A stretch of 64,000 bases of DNA, taken from contig CAVRJK010000001.1 of the NCBI GenBank assembly GCA_963721645.1, positions 62,001 through 126,000 of the forward strand, in the 5' to 3' direction. A program made the translations under genes and the position numbers. This DNA comes from JALZKA01 sp963721645 (GTDB lineage Bacteria > Actinomycetota > Thermoleophilia > Solirubrobacterales > 70-9). The number at the start of each line of letters is the position of its first letter. Positions within the stretch are counted from its first letter, which is position 1. Below, piece after piece: positions 7,802 to 16,083 of the stretch. The notes beneath the pieces are model-generated. The model was not told the DNA's origin, did not search any database, and was given only the letters and a program-made list of their open reading frames with translations.

Positions 7802-8944
7802 ATGGACTTACAGGAATACCAAGGAAAAGAGCTCTTCGCCAAGCACGGCGTGCCGACCACCGTCGGCCGCCACGCTGTGACGGTCGACGACGCCGTGGCG
7901 GCGGCCGAGGAGCTCGGCTATCCGTGCGTGGTGAAGGCCCAGGTCCGCATCGGAAAGCGCGGCAAGGCCGGCGGCATCAAGATCGCCTCGAACGCCGAGG
8001 AGGCCCGAGCGCACTCCGAGGCCATCCTGGGCATGGACATCCGGGGCTTCACCGTCCACGACCTGTGGATCGAGGGCGCGTCCGACATCGCCAACGAGTA
8101 CTACGCCTCGATCATCCTCGACCGTTCCGAGAAGAAGCTCATGGTGCTGCTCTCTCGCATGGGCGGCATGGACGTCGAGGAGATCGCCGAGAAGGACCCC
8201 AACGCGATGGTCAAGCGCCACATCGAGCCAGGCAAGGAGCTTGATCTCGAGCTCGGCCGTGAGCTTGCGCACGAGGCGGGCCTGGATGACGACGTCGTGG
8301 ACGGCGTCGCCGAGATGCTCCAGGGCCTTGCCAAGGTCGCCGTCGCCGAGGACGCGACGCTGATCGAGATCAACCCGCTCGTCGTCACCGCCGATCGCAA
8401 AGTCATCGCGCTCGACGCCAAGGTCACGATCGACGGCAACTCGATGTTCCGCCACGCCGAGCTCGCCGAGCTCGACGACTCTTCGGCCGAGGACCCCCAG
8501 GAGGCGATGGCCAAGGAGCGCGGCCTTACCTACGTAAAGCTCGACGGCAACGTCGGGATCCTTGGCAACGGCGCCGGCCTATGCATGTCCACGCTGGACG
8601 TCGTCGCGCAGGCAGGCGGCGACCCCGCGAACTTCCTCGACGCCGGAGGCGGCTCCAAGGCCGAGGCGATCGTGAACGCGCTCGAGGTCATCACCTCAGA
8701 CGAGAAGGTCACCGCGGTCCTCTTCAACATCTTCGGCGGGATCACCCGCTGCGACGAGGTGGCCAAGGGCATCATCGAGGCGACCAACCAGATCGGCCTG
8801 ACGCTGCCGCTGGTCGTCCGCCTGGACGGCACCAACTCCGAGGAGGGCCTGAAGCTCCTCGCCGAGGCCGGCCTCGAGAACCTTCATAACGAGAAGACGA
8901 TGCTCGGCGCCGCGGCGCGAGTGGTGGAGCTGGCAAACCCATGA
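7802..8944 (+). CDS. sucC: Succinate-CoA ligase (ADP-forming) beta subunit
   Basis: A 380-residue protein beginning MDLQEYQGKELFAKHGVP, the standard SucC start. The ATP-grasp domain includes VKAQVRIGKRGKAGGIK, and the C-terminal CoA-ligase domain includes LDAGGGSKAEAI and FNIFGGITRCDEVAKG. With SucD it makes succinate and ATP from succinyl-CoA in the TCA cycle. The length matches E. coli SucC (388). The frame is open upstream of 7802, but there is no homology there. No Shine-Dalgarno sequence is evident. TAAGCT lies about 26 bases before the ATG. The stop overlaps the sucD start as ATGA, so the subunits are translationally coupled. Confidence 0.97.
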   Translation: MDLQEYQGKELFAKHGVPTTVGRHAVTVDDAVAAAEELGYPCVVKAQVRIGKRGKAGGIKIASNAEEARAHSEAILGMDIRGFTVHDLWIEGASDIANEYYASIILDRSEKKLMVLLSRMGGMDVEEIAEKDPNAMVKRHIEPGKELDLELGRELAHEAGLDDDVVDGVAEMLQGLAKVAVAEDATLIEINPLVVTADRKVIALDAKVTIDGNSMFRHAELAELDDSSAEDPQEAMAKERGLTYVKLDGNVGILGNGAGLCMSTLDVVAQAGGDPANFLDAGGGSKAEAIVNALEVITSDEKVTAVLFNIFGGITRCDEVAKGIIEATNQIGLTLPLVVRLDGTNSEEGLKLLAEAGLENLHNEKTMLGAAARVVELANP

Positions 8945-9813
8945 GCATCATCGTCAATAGTGAAACGAAGCTCGTCGTCTCCGGCCTCACCGGCCGGGAG
9001 GGAACCTTCCACGGCCTACGCAACCGCGACTACGGCACCGACCTCGTCGCCGGGGTCACGCCCGGCAAGGGCGGCCAGGACGTCGACGGCGTCCCTGTCT
9101 TCGACACGATCGCCGAATCGGTCACCGAGGCCGGCGCCAACACGTCGATGGTCTTCGTGCCGGCGCGCTTTGCCGCTGCCGCCATCGACGAGGCGATCGA
9201 CTCGGGCGTTCACACGGTGATCGCGATCACCGAGGGCATCCCGGTCCACGACATGCTGAAGACGTACTGGAAGGCCCGCGAGGCCGGAGTCCGGCTGATC
9301 GGCCCCAACTGTCCCGGCGTCTTGAGCCCCGGTGAGGCAAACGTGGGGATCATCCCCGCCCAGTTCTTCGATCCGGGCCCGATCGGAGTCGTCTCCAAGT
9401 CGGGCACGCTGACCTACCAGATCGGCAACGAGCTGAAGCAGGCCGGCGCGGGCAACTCTTCGATCGTCGGCATCGGCGGCGACCCGATCGTCGGCTCCGA
9501 CTTCATCGACATCCTCACCCTCTTCGAAGAGGACGACGCGACCGAGCTGATCGTGATGGTCGGCGAGATCGGCGGCGACGCGGAGGAGCGCGCGGCGGAG
9601 TTCATCGCCGATCGCATCTCCAAGCCGGTCGTCGGCTACATCGCAGGGTTCACGGCCCCTCCCGGCAAGCAGATGGGCCACGCCGGAGCGATCATCTCCG
9701 GCTCATCGGGCACCGCCCAGGCCAAGAAGGACGCGCTCGAAGCAAAGGGCGTACGGGTTGGCACCTCGCCGACCGAGGCGGCACAGATCGCCGTCGAAGT
9801 CCTGAACGCCTAG
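8941..9813 (+). CDS. sucD: Succinate-CoA ligase alpha subunit
   Basis: A 290-residue protein with the CoA-binding Rossmann domain (VSGLTGREGTFHG) and PNCPGVLSPGEANVGI. The phosphorylated active-site histidine is in PPGKQMGHAGAIISG at residue 247, close to His246 of E. coli SucD. It carries the phospho-histidine intermediate and the CoA site of the sucCD enzyme. It overlaps sucC by four bases. The class A REP beside the RAYT gene begins immediately after its stop and could act as the 3' end hairpin of the operon. Confidence 0.97.
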   Translation: MSIIVNSETKLVVSGLTGREGTFHGLRNRDYGTDLVAGVTPGKGGQDVDGVPVFDTIAESVTEAGANTSMVFVPARFAAAAIDEAIDSGVHTVIAITEGIPVHDMLKTYWKAREAGVRLIGPNCPGVLSPGEANVGIIPAQFFDPGPIGVVSKSGTLTYQIGNELKQAGAGNSSIVGIGGDPIVGSDFIDILTLFEEDDATELIVMVGEIGGDAEERAAEFIADRISKPVVGYIAGFTAPPGKQMGHAGAIISGSSGTAQAKKDALEAKGVRVGTSPTEAAQIAVEVLNA

Positions 9814-9817
9814 CCCC

Positions 9818-9842
9818 GGTGCCAGGCACGGTGCCTGGCACC
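9818..9842 (+). repeat. Class A REP palindrome, upstream copy
   Basis: GGTGCCAGGCAC at 9818-9829 runs directly into GGTGCCTGGCACC at 9830-9842. The whole is a 25-base near-perfect inverted repeat, extended by an outer CCCC (9814-9817) and GGGG (9845-9848). The same 25 bases recur after the RAYT gene at 10395-10419. Confidence 0.9.
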
Positions 9843-9880
9843 GAGGGGCACCATCCGGCTCGCCGGGGTTGTAGGAGGTG

Positions 9881-10366
9881 ATGGGACGCAAACCTCGCGA
9901 GAACCTGGCCGGCGGGATCTATCACGTCTTTGCGCGGGGAAATGATCGGCAGCAAATCTTCGACGACGATCTGGATCGAAAGACTTACCTTCTGATCCTT
10001 GGCGATGTTTGCGACCGGTTCTCGTGGGGTCGCCTCGGCTACTGCCTCATGAGTAACCACGTGCATCTGCTCCTTGAGACGCCCCAGGGCGATCTGAGTG
10101 ACGGGATGCAGCGACTCCAGAACCGCTATGCAAAGCGGTTCAACCGTCGGCACGAGAGAACCGGCCATCTATTCGGTGAGCGCTTCGGATCGAGGCGCGT
10201 GGAAACTGACGAGCAGCTGATCGCGGTCACCAACTACATCGAGAGAAACCCGGTCGAGGCGGGCCTCTGCGCTGCACCCGAGCTTTGGCCGTGGACTGAT
10301 TGCGATATGGCGCGGAGGTTGTGCGAGGCCGGGCCGTACGGAGCTTCCACATTGCGCGCCGCGTAG
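9881..10366 (+). CDS. REP-associated tyrosine transposase (RAYT, Y1_Tnp / IS200-like)
   Basis: A 161-residue protein starting MGRKPRENLAGGIYHVFARGN, the usual RAYT start. The HUH metal motif is His60-Val-His62 in MSNHVHLLLE. The probable catalytic tyrosine is Tyr119, directly before ERNPVEAGL. NRYAKRFNRRHERTGHLFGERF is the conserved RAYT core, partly quoted. In known systems such single-copy transposases bind and cleave REP hairpins in single-stranded DNA and are kept by the host together with dispersed REPs. Here identical class A palindromes bracket the gene on both sides. GTAGGAGGTG lies immediately before ATG 9881. That spacing is short, so the start is set by homology. Confidence 0.92.
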   Translation: MGRKPRENLAGGIYHVFARGNDRQQIFDDDLDRKTYLLILGDVCDRFSWGRLGYCLMSNHVHLLLETPQGDLSDGMQRLQNRYAKRFNRRHERTGHLFGERFGSRRVETDEQLIAVTNYIERNPVEAGLCAAPELWPWTDCDMARRLCEAGPYGASTLRAA

Positions 10367-10401
10367 GCGGCGTGGCGGTGCCAGGCGGCGTGGCGGTGCC
10401 A
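10366..10401 (+). repeat. 18-base direct tandem duplication beside the REP
   Basis: GGCGGCGTGGCGGTGCCA occurs twice in a row (10366-10383 and 10384-10401). The second copy runs into the class A palindrome. The first base is the last base of the RAYT stop codon. Confidence 0.85.
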
Positions 10402-10419
10402 GGCACGGTGCCTGGCACC
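10395..10419 (+). repeat. Class A REP palindrome, downstream copy
   Basis: GGTGCCAGGCAC followed directly by GGTGCCTGGCACC, identical to the copy at 9818-9842. With that copy it brackets the RAYT gene. Confidence 0.9.
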
Positions 10420-10426
10420 GGGGAGG

Positions 10427-10445
10427 GGGGTGGTTGAACCACCCC
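10427..10445 (+). repeat. GC-rich hairpin after the RAYT/REP unit
   Basis: GGGGTGG (10427-10433) and CCACCCC (10439-10445) can pair around TTGAA. It lies between the REP and the next gene. It may be a terminator-like stem or the outer part of the REP element; no T-tract follows. Confidence 0.5.
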
Positions 10446-10493
10446 GTTAGGGGGTTTCCGATTGCGCTCCGACGGGGGATACTCCAGTCGCTA

Positions 10494-13400
10494 ATGCAAC
10501 AGTTGCCGAAGAATGTGATCAGGGCGTCTGTTGCAGCTTTCGTTGCGGCGCTGATCACCGGAGCTCCCGCGGCGCACGCGCAGTCCACGCAGCCGCCAGC
10601 CGATCTCGGGATCACGATCACCGACAATCCCGACCCGGTCGAGACCAACGCAAGCTTCCAGTACCAGTACGAGGTGCGAAACTTCAGCGGGCTGAACTTC
10701 GCCTATGGCGTCTCCGCCATCTTCGACATTCCGCACCACGTCGCGCTGCCTGGCGGTCCGCCAGGTGGTTGTTACCAGCCGGCGGGAGACAAGCTGGTCT
10801 GCGAGATGGGGCACATCGAACCCGGAGGCGTGAGATCCCGGAGCATCCCGGTCAAGCACCTTCTGAACGGACCGATTCAGTTCCAAGGGACGGTGCTCTC
10901 CGGTGTCCAGAGCGACCCGGTTCCTGGCAACAACACCGATTTCGAGACGACCACCGTGACCGGCCAGCAGGCTCCCAGCTGGACCGTTCAGGTGAACAGG
11001 GTCGGCCATGGCACGGTCAGGGGCCACGGGATCAGCTGCGGCGTCGACTTCAACCCGGGCCTTGACTGCACCGAGCCCTTCTCCGAGGGCGGGACGGCAA
11101 CGCTGCGCGCGAACGAGTCCCGTGACTTCGTCGGGTGGGCCGGTGACTGCGCGTTTGCCGGAACCAACCCCGTCTGCTCGCTGCCCGTCACCGGCAACAT
11201 GGACGTGACAGCACACTTCCTCGACACACCGCAGGCGCCCCCGATCGCCTCGGTCCAGACGAGCGGGGGGGGAAAGCTTGGGTCCATTTTCAAGTTCGAC
11301 ACCTCCGGCACGGCGAATGCGACCTCCACGGTCGTCAAGTTCAACCCACCTGGGCCGAGCAGGGGCCTCGGTGACTTCATCGTCCCGCCGGGCAACACCA
11401 CCACAGGCGTGCGCCTCAACTCGCCGGGCGAGTACAAGGTCTCGGTCACGGCGACCAACCCCAACGGCACTTCAACCGATACGACCCTCCTGCAGGTCGA
11501 CAGGGGCAAGGGCTTTCTCGGGAAGCCGCCTCCTGACGTGGCCTTCTCGGTCTCGGACCCGGCCAAGCTTCGACCGGGCCTTCCGGTCACGGACCCCTGC
11601 GCCATCAACGGCCAGCTCGTGGTTGGCGCTGTCGAGGCCCGGGGCTGCTTCAGCCACGCCGTCGATCCGGATCACCTCCCTGCGGCGGAGCGCCCCGTGG
11701 CGAACGAGTGGTGGACGCTGAATCAGATATTCGCCAAGGACGACACGGTTTGCCTCAACCAGGACGAGCTCCCGGCGCGATGCGCTGAGCTGGCCGCCGT
11801 CCAGGGACTCGAGGTCTACTACTCGCAAGACGTGATGATGATGAACGGGATGAAGGTGGACCCCGCTCCGGGCGCGGCGGTCGTGTTCTTCCCAGCCATC
11901 GGAAAGGTGGTCTCTTCAAACGCGAAAATCACCTTTACGGGCCCGGACATCCCGGCATTCCCCGCTCACAACGGCGCGCTCAACCTCAACGTGGGCATCG
12001 ACGATGCCTCGGTGACGAGGAAGCCGATTCCGCTCTTCACCTTCAACGCTTCGCAACTGCCCGATATCGGCGGCTTCAAGATCGATGGGCAGATGAGCAT
12101 CGCCCTCGCGCAGGAAGGCGCGCGCCGGTTCTCAGAGCTGGCGGTGAACATGACGCTGCCCGAGGAGTTCGCGACCTCGGCCGACACCCGACCGTCGGGC
12201 GCGGTGAAGCTGCAGGCAACCAACGACGAGGGCATCATCTTGTCGAACCTCGACCTCAGCGTTCCGGAGGCCTTCCTGGGTGGAGTGCGGTTGTCCAAGC
12301 TTGGCTTCACCTACAAGCACTTCGGCGAAGCGACTCAAGGCTGCGCCAGGAAGTGGTGGAAGGCGACCGCCGAGATCTACATCATCCCAGCCGGCGATGA
12401 GGACGGCGCAGGACTCAGCCTGGCGCCTCCGCCGGAGCGGAACGGAATCGCCTTCTGCGCCGGGGGATTCCACTCCGGAGGAGGGATCTTCACCTTCGGC
12501 GAACCGATCCCGCCGCCGCAGATCTTCCCTGGCGTCTTCCTCGACTCGATCGGGTTCAACATGCAGCTCAAGGACCCGACGGTTTTCTCGGGTGAGGCCA
12601 GCGTGACCGCGGCGAAGATCGTCAAGGCCACCGGAGGGCTCCTCGTTGCATTCGCAAGGCCCGATGCTCCGTATGTGATCAAGGCCGAGGACGGCGGCGA
12701 CACCATGGCCCCGCTCGCCGGCACGAGGCTCGAGAAGACTTCGTTCGCGGTGGGCGGCTCCGTCGGCATGAAGCTTCCGGGAGAGGACAACGTCCTCAAT
12801 CTGGGCAATGCGACCCTCCTCTACGAGTACCCCCATTACGTCAAGGCCGACGGTCTGGCCCGCATCAACACCTTCCTGTACACGCTTGAAGCCAGCGGCG
12901 GCTTTGAGGCCAACGCGTTGACTCGCCGCTTTGATGCCTTTGCCCGCGGCCAGGTCTGCCTTGCGGGCGGCATCACGATTGAAGGAGTAGGGGCCTGCGT
13001 TGCCGGCGAGGGCAGGGCCTCCAGCAAGGGGACATCAGCTTGCCTCATCATCATCGACGATGGGTTCGAGCCCGGCGTCGGCTACGCCTGGGGCGACACG
13101 CTCCCGCACATCTTCAACGGCATCACCGACGGGTGCAAGCCCAGCAAGTATTGGGAGCAGAACATCCGCGGCGCGCGGATTGCCGCGCAGCGCTTGCTCC
13201 TAGTGCGCGAGGCCGGACCACCAGCTCCTGTTCGCGGGGGAGCCGGAACCGGCCCGATCGCGTTTACGGTCAAGCCCGGCGACACCACGAAGAACGTGGA
13301 GCTCCACGGCATGGGCGGGGCGCCCGCGGTGCGGATCGAAGCGCCAAACGGCGAGATCAGCACCACTGTCCCGAACGAGATGCAGGTTGGCGATCACATC

Positions 13401-14141
13401 CAGAACCTGGCCTGGGAGGAGCACGACTACACCTGGGTCAGCGTCACGGACGGCGAGCCGGGCGAGTACCTCGTCACGCCACTAAACGGCTCCGTGCCGG
13501 TCAAGGGGATGTTCGAGACGCGCCCGACGCCGGATGAGGGCATCACAGCCAGTGTCACCGCGAGCCGCGGCGGCGAGCGTGAGCAGCTACTCCGCTACGA
13601 CGTCGGCGAGGATCCTGGGCAGAAGGTCACCTTTGTCGAGCGGGGCGACGGCATCTGGAACGAGATCGGGACAGCTACCAAGGGCAAGGGGATCATCCCG
13701 TTCGAGTCGGGACTCGCGGCCGAAGGCGAGCGCGAGATCATCGCCCAGTACGAGGTGGGTGGGATCCCCGGTCCGATCGAGGTCCTGGACGACTACGACG
13801 CGCCGCCTCCGCCGACTGCCGGGCAGACCGACGGCGTGAAGGTCAAGCGCAAGGGCAGGAAGCTCACGATCAAGTGGAAGAAGACCGTGGACGCCGCCAA
13901 CTACGGGGTAGTGGTCACCCAAGAGAACGGAATCCAGAAATCAAAGACGGTGTCGGCCAAGAAGCGCACGCTCAAGGTCCGCGGCATATCGCCGATCGAG
14001 GCGGGCACGGTGAGCGTCAGCGGAATCGGGCCGCTCGGCGACGTCGGCTCGGAGGACACCGGAACCTTCAAGGCGATCAAGAAGAAGCCGGACCGTCGCG
14101 TCCCTTACTCGAAGCTCGGCAAGGGCGGCCCAAAGCTCTGA
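10494..14141 (+). CDS. Large secreted multidomain protein (DUF11-like, InlB-type repeat, fibronectin-like end)
   Basis: A 1215-residue protein with a signal peptide of about 30 residues ending in AAHA/QST. Residues about 35-155 match a DUF11-like bacterial Ig fold (ITDNPDPVETNASFQYQYEV). Residues about 162-245 look like the divergent InlB B-repeat domain (GHGTVRGHGISC, FVGWAGDC, DVTAHF). A PKD-like Ig segment follows to about 335. The centre (about 340-900) is unrecognised, with repeated beta-rich stretches. The last 110 residues form a fibronectin-like strand set (RKGRKLTIKWKKTVDAANYG) ending in a very basic tail. There is no sortase signal. ATG 10494 is chosen because the signal peptide begins there and GATACT lies ten bases upstream. 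A role at the cell surface is inferred. Confidence 0.75.
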   Translation: MQQLPKNVIRASVAAFVAALITGAPAAHAQSTQPPADLGITITDNPDPVETNASFQYQYEVRNFSGLNFAYGVSAIFDIPHHVALPGGPPGGCYQPAGDKLVCEMGHIEPGGVRSRSIPVKHLLNGPIQFQGTVLSGVQSDPVPGNNTDFETTTVTGQQAPSWTVQVNRVGHGTVRGHGISCGVDFNPGLDCTEPFSEGGTATLRANESRDFVGWAGDCAFAGTNPVCSLPVTGNMDVTAHFLDTPQAPPIASVQTSGGGKLGSIFKFDTSGTANATSTVVKFNPPGPSRGLGDFIVPPGNTTTGVRLNSPGEYKVSVTATNPNGTSTDTTLLQVDRGKGFLGKPPPDVAFSVSDPAKLRPGLPVTDPCAINGQLVVGAVEARGCFSHAVDPDHLPAAERPVANEWWTLNQIFAKDDTVCLNQDELPARCAELAAVQGLEVYYSQDVMMMNGMKVDPAPGAAVVFFPAIGKVVSSNAKITFTGPDIPAFPAHNGALNLNVGIDDASVTRKPIPLFTFNASQLPDIGGFKIDGQMSIALAQEGARRFSELAVNMTLPEEFATSADTRPSGAVKLQATNDEGIILSNLDLSVPEAFLGGVRLSKLGFTYKHFGEATQGCARKWWKATAEIYIIPAGDEDGAGLSLAPPPERNGIAFCAGGFHSGGGIFTFGEPIPPPQIFPGVFLDSIGFNMQLKDPTVFSGEASVTAAKIVKATGGLLVAFARPDAPYVIKAEDGGDTMAPLAGTRLEKTSFAVGGSVGMKLPGEDNVLNLGNATLLYEYPHYVKADGLARINTFLYTLEASGGFEANALTRRFDAFARGQVCLAGGITIEGVGACVAGEGRASSKGTSACLIIIDDGFEPGVGYAWGDTLPHIFNGITDGCKPSKYWEQNIRGARIAAQRLLLVREAGPPAPVRGGAGTGPIAFTVKPGDTTKNVELHGMGGAPAVRIEAPNGEISTTVPNEMQVGDHIQNLAWEEHDYTWVSVTDGEPGEYLVTPLNGSVPVKGMFETRPTPDEGITASVTASRGGEREQLLRYDVGEDPGQKVTFVERGDGIWNEIGTATKGKGIIPFESGLAAEGEREIIAQYEVGGIPGPIEVLDDYDAPPPPTAGQTDGVKVKRKGRKLTIKWKKTVDAANYGVVVTQENGIQKSKTVSAKKRTLKVRGISPIEAGTVSVSGIGPLGDVGSEDTGTFKAIKKKPDRRVPYSKLGKGGPKL

Positions 14142-14151
14142 GGTTGCCTCG

Positions 14152-14157
14152 TAGACT
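14152..14157 (+). promoter_or_regulatory. -10 element (TAGACT) of the aminotransferase gene
   Basis: TAGACT lies nine bases before ATG 14167. The transcript would have at most a few untranslated bases. Confidence 0.4.
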
Positions 14158-14166
14158 CGGCCGCCG

Positions 14167-15261
14167 ATGGCCGACGACGTGATCTCATTTGCCCGCGGCG
14201 CTCCCAGCGCCGACATCCTGCCAGTCGAGGCTGTCCGCGAGGCCGCCGCGCAGGCACTCGAAAACGACTGGCAGCGCGCGCTCTCCTACGGCACGGGCAA
14301 GGGCCATCCGGGGTTGGGCGAGTGGATCGCCGGGCTGCACGACATCGACGCTTCGCAGGTCATGGTCACCAACGGCTCGATGGAAGGCGCGGCCTTCGTC
14401 TTTCAGCACCTGCTCGAACCCGGCGACCGTGTGATCGTCGAGCAGCCCTCGTACGACCGCACGCTGCTCCTGCTCGGCCGCGCCGGCGTTGAGCTCGTGC
14501 CCGTGCCGCTCGACTCGGACGGAGTTGACGTCTCGGCGGTCGAGGCTGCGCTCGCCGAGGGGCCGGTGAAGCTCGCGCACATCATCCCCAACTTTCACAA
14601 TCCGGCAGGCTGCACGCTCTCCGACGATAAGCGAAAGCGCCTCGTCGAGCTCGCGGGCGAGCACGACTTCATCCTTTTTGAAGACGATCCCTACCGCCTC
14701 ATCTCATTCGGAGGCGCGGAGCACGAGACGATGCTCTCGATGGACGAGGCCGGCAAGGTTCTCCATGCATCCTCATTTTCCAAGACGGTCAGCCCGGGCG
14801 TTCGCGTCGGTTACCTCGCGGGCGAGGCTGAGCAGATCGCCACCCTCGCCAAGCGCGCGGGCGAGACCTACATCTCGCCGAACATGCTGGCCGAGTCGAT
14901 CGTCTTCGCGCTGTGCGAGTCGGGTGGTCTTGAGCGCAACGTCGAGTCCGTCAACGCCGCGCTCCGCGATCGCCGCGACGCGCTGGTCGAAGCGCTGTCG
15001 ACGAGCATCCCGGAAGCGGACTTCGTTGTCCCGGAGGGCGGCTATTTCTTGTGGCTGACGCTCAACGACGACGTGGAAACCCCGAAGCTCCTCGAGGCGG
15101 CCAAGGCCGAGGGCGCCCCTTTCGTCGCCGGTCCCGATTTTCTGATCGAGGGCGGGCAGAACGCGCTGCGCCTGTCGTTCGCAAGCGTGCCCGCGGACCG
15201 TGTTGCCGAGGGCGTCGCGCGTATCGCGAAGGCGCTCGACGGCATGCGTTCAGCCGCCTAG
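14167..15261 (+). CDS. PLP-dependent class I/II aminotransferase
   Basis: A 364-residue fold-type I aminotransferase close to the 2-aminoadipate / MocR-type family, without a GntR DNA-binding domain. The Schiff-base lysine is Lys206 in HASSFSKTVSPGVRVGYL. PLP contacts are visible in IIPNFHNPAGCTLS (Asn and Pro), FEDDPYRLISF (Asp173/174, Tyr) and the C-terminal Arg of NALRLSF that would bind the substrate carboxylate. Such enzymes transfer amino groups from aromatic, branched or 2-aminoadipate substrates to 2-oxoglutarate; the substrate here is open. It stands alone between a secreted-protein gene and a convergent regulator. Confidence 0.87.
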   Translation: MADDVISFARGAPSADILPVEAVREAAAQALENDWQRALSYGTGKGHPGLGEWIAGLHDIDASQVMVTNGSMEGAAFVFQHLLEPGDRVIVEQPSYDRTLLLLGRAGVELVPVPLDSDGVDVSAVEAALAEGPVKLAHIIPNFHNPAGCTLSDDKRKRLVELAGEHDFILFEDDPYRLISFGGAEHETMLSMDEAGKVLHASSFSKTVSPGVRVGYLAGEAEQIATLAKRAGETYISPNMLAESIVFALCESGGLERNVESVNAALRDRRDALVEALSTSIPEADFVVPEGGYFLWLTLNDDVETPKLLEAAKAEGAPFVAGPDFLIEGGQNALRLSFASVPADRVAEGVARIAKALDGMRSAA

Positions 15262-15288
15262 GTACTGACAGAGCCGAGCCGGCCGGGT

Positions 15289-16002
15289 CTAGCGGCCGTA
15301 GCGGTCCGAGGAGAGCACGAGCTGCTCCGGGAGCGGAGCGCGCGGCTCGGGCGCAGGGTCAGCGCGAACCGAAACGGTCTCGGCGACGCTTCGCGACACG
15401 GTGTGGCTTCCCTCGGCTGACTTGACCGTGACCTCTTCTTCGTCAGAGGCCTCGAGCTCACCGTCGAGTCCAGGGTAAATGCCGGTCCGCTTCAGGTAGT
15501 GGAGGAGCTCTTCGGCCTCGTTTTCGAAGCGAAGGATCGTGACCTTCGCACCCAGTTCGACATCGGCGAGCAGGACCCCATGCTCGCGGATGCCCTCCAC
15601 GATCGGGTGGCCGTGCGGGCAGGTCTTCGCGTCACCGATGGCGGCCAACATGCGCTCTTCGAGCACTGGCGACATCGCATGCTCCATCCGCTCGGCCTCC
15701 TCGTGCACTTCATCCCACGGGATTCCCAGGACGTCGGTGAGAAAGCGCTCAATCAACCGATGGCGGCGGACAATCGCCGTCGCCTCGTCGCGACCGGTAT
15801 CCGTGAACGAAAGTGACTTGTCCTTCGCACGGCTGACGTAGCCGTCACGCTCGAGGCGACCGATCATCTCGTGAACGGTCGGCGGCGAGAGCTGCATGGC
15901 GCGAGCCACGTTGGCGCCCGTCAAGGGGAGACCGGCTTCCTCCAGCCAGAACAGGATCTGGAGGTACTCCTCTTCGGCAACCGTGGCGTGATCGTGAGCC
16001 AT
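15289..16002 (-). CDS. DtxR/MntR-family metal-dependent transcriptional repressor
   Basis: A 237-residue protein. The winged HTH spans residues about 8-70 (LTGANVARAMQLSPPTVHEMIGRLERDGYV). The metal and dimerisation domain follows, and then an SH3/FeoA-like domain (residues about 150-185) and an acidic tail. All usual ligand positions are present: His81, Glu85, His100, Glu107 and His108. The position of DtxR Cys102 is Glu104, as in manganese sensors of the MntR type. I therefore infer manganese rather than iron control. TAAGAT ends eight bases before ATG 16002; a GTG at 16005 is an alternative start. No obvious transporter gene is adjacent. Confidence 0.87.
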   Translation of the reverse strand: MAHDHATVAEEEYLQILFWLEEAGLPLTGANVARAMQLSPPTVHEMIGRLERDGYVSRAKDKSLSFTDTGRDEATAIVRRHRLIERFLTDVLGIPWDEVHEEAERMEHAMSPVLEERMLAAIGDAKTCPHGHPIVEGIREHGVLLADVELGAKVTILRFENEAEELLHYLKRTGIYPGLDGELEASDEEEVTVKSAEGSHTVSRSVAETVSVRADPAPEPRAPLPEQLVLSSDRYGR

Positions 16003-16010
16003 CACATCCG

Positions 16011-16016
16011 ATCTTA
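16011..16016 (-). promoter_or_regulatory. -10 element (TAAGAT) of the DtxR/MntR gene
   Basis: On the minus strand TAAGAT is followed by eight bases and ATG 16002. It abuts the degenerate class B repeat at 16017. Confidence 0.4.
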
Positions 16017-16076
16017 GGGGTCAGCCCCGCGATTGTCCGCTCTGGACGAAGGGGCCATGCGAAGGGTCGGACCCCC
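16017..16076 (+). repeat. Degenerate class B REP pair
   Basis: GGGGTCAGCCCC (16017-16028) and GAAGGGTCGGACCCCCACC (16061-16079) are diverged class B cores in the 81-base gap between the regulator and the HAD gene. An AGCGCTCA tail-like stretch follows at about 16087. Confidence 0.55.
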
Positions 16077-16083
16077 ACCGCAT

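Noticed and set aside
9814..9848. Reading the class A palindrome only as the sucCD terminator
   Set aside because: The same 25 bases recur after the RAYT gene and no T-tract follows, so a repeat element is the better explanation, although it may still end transcription.
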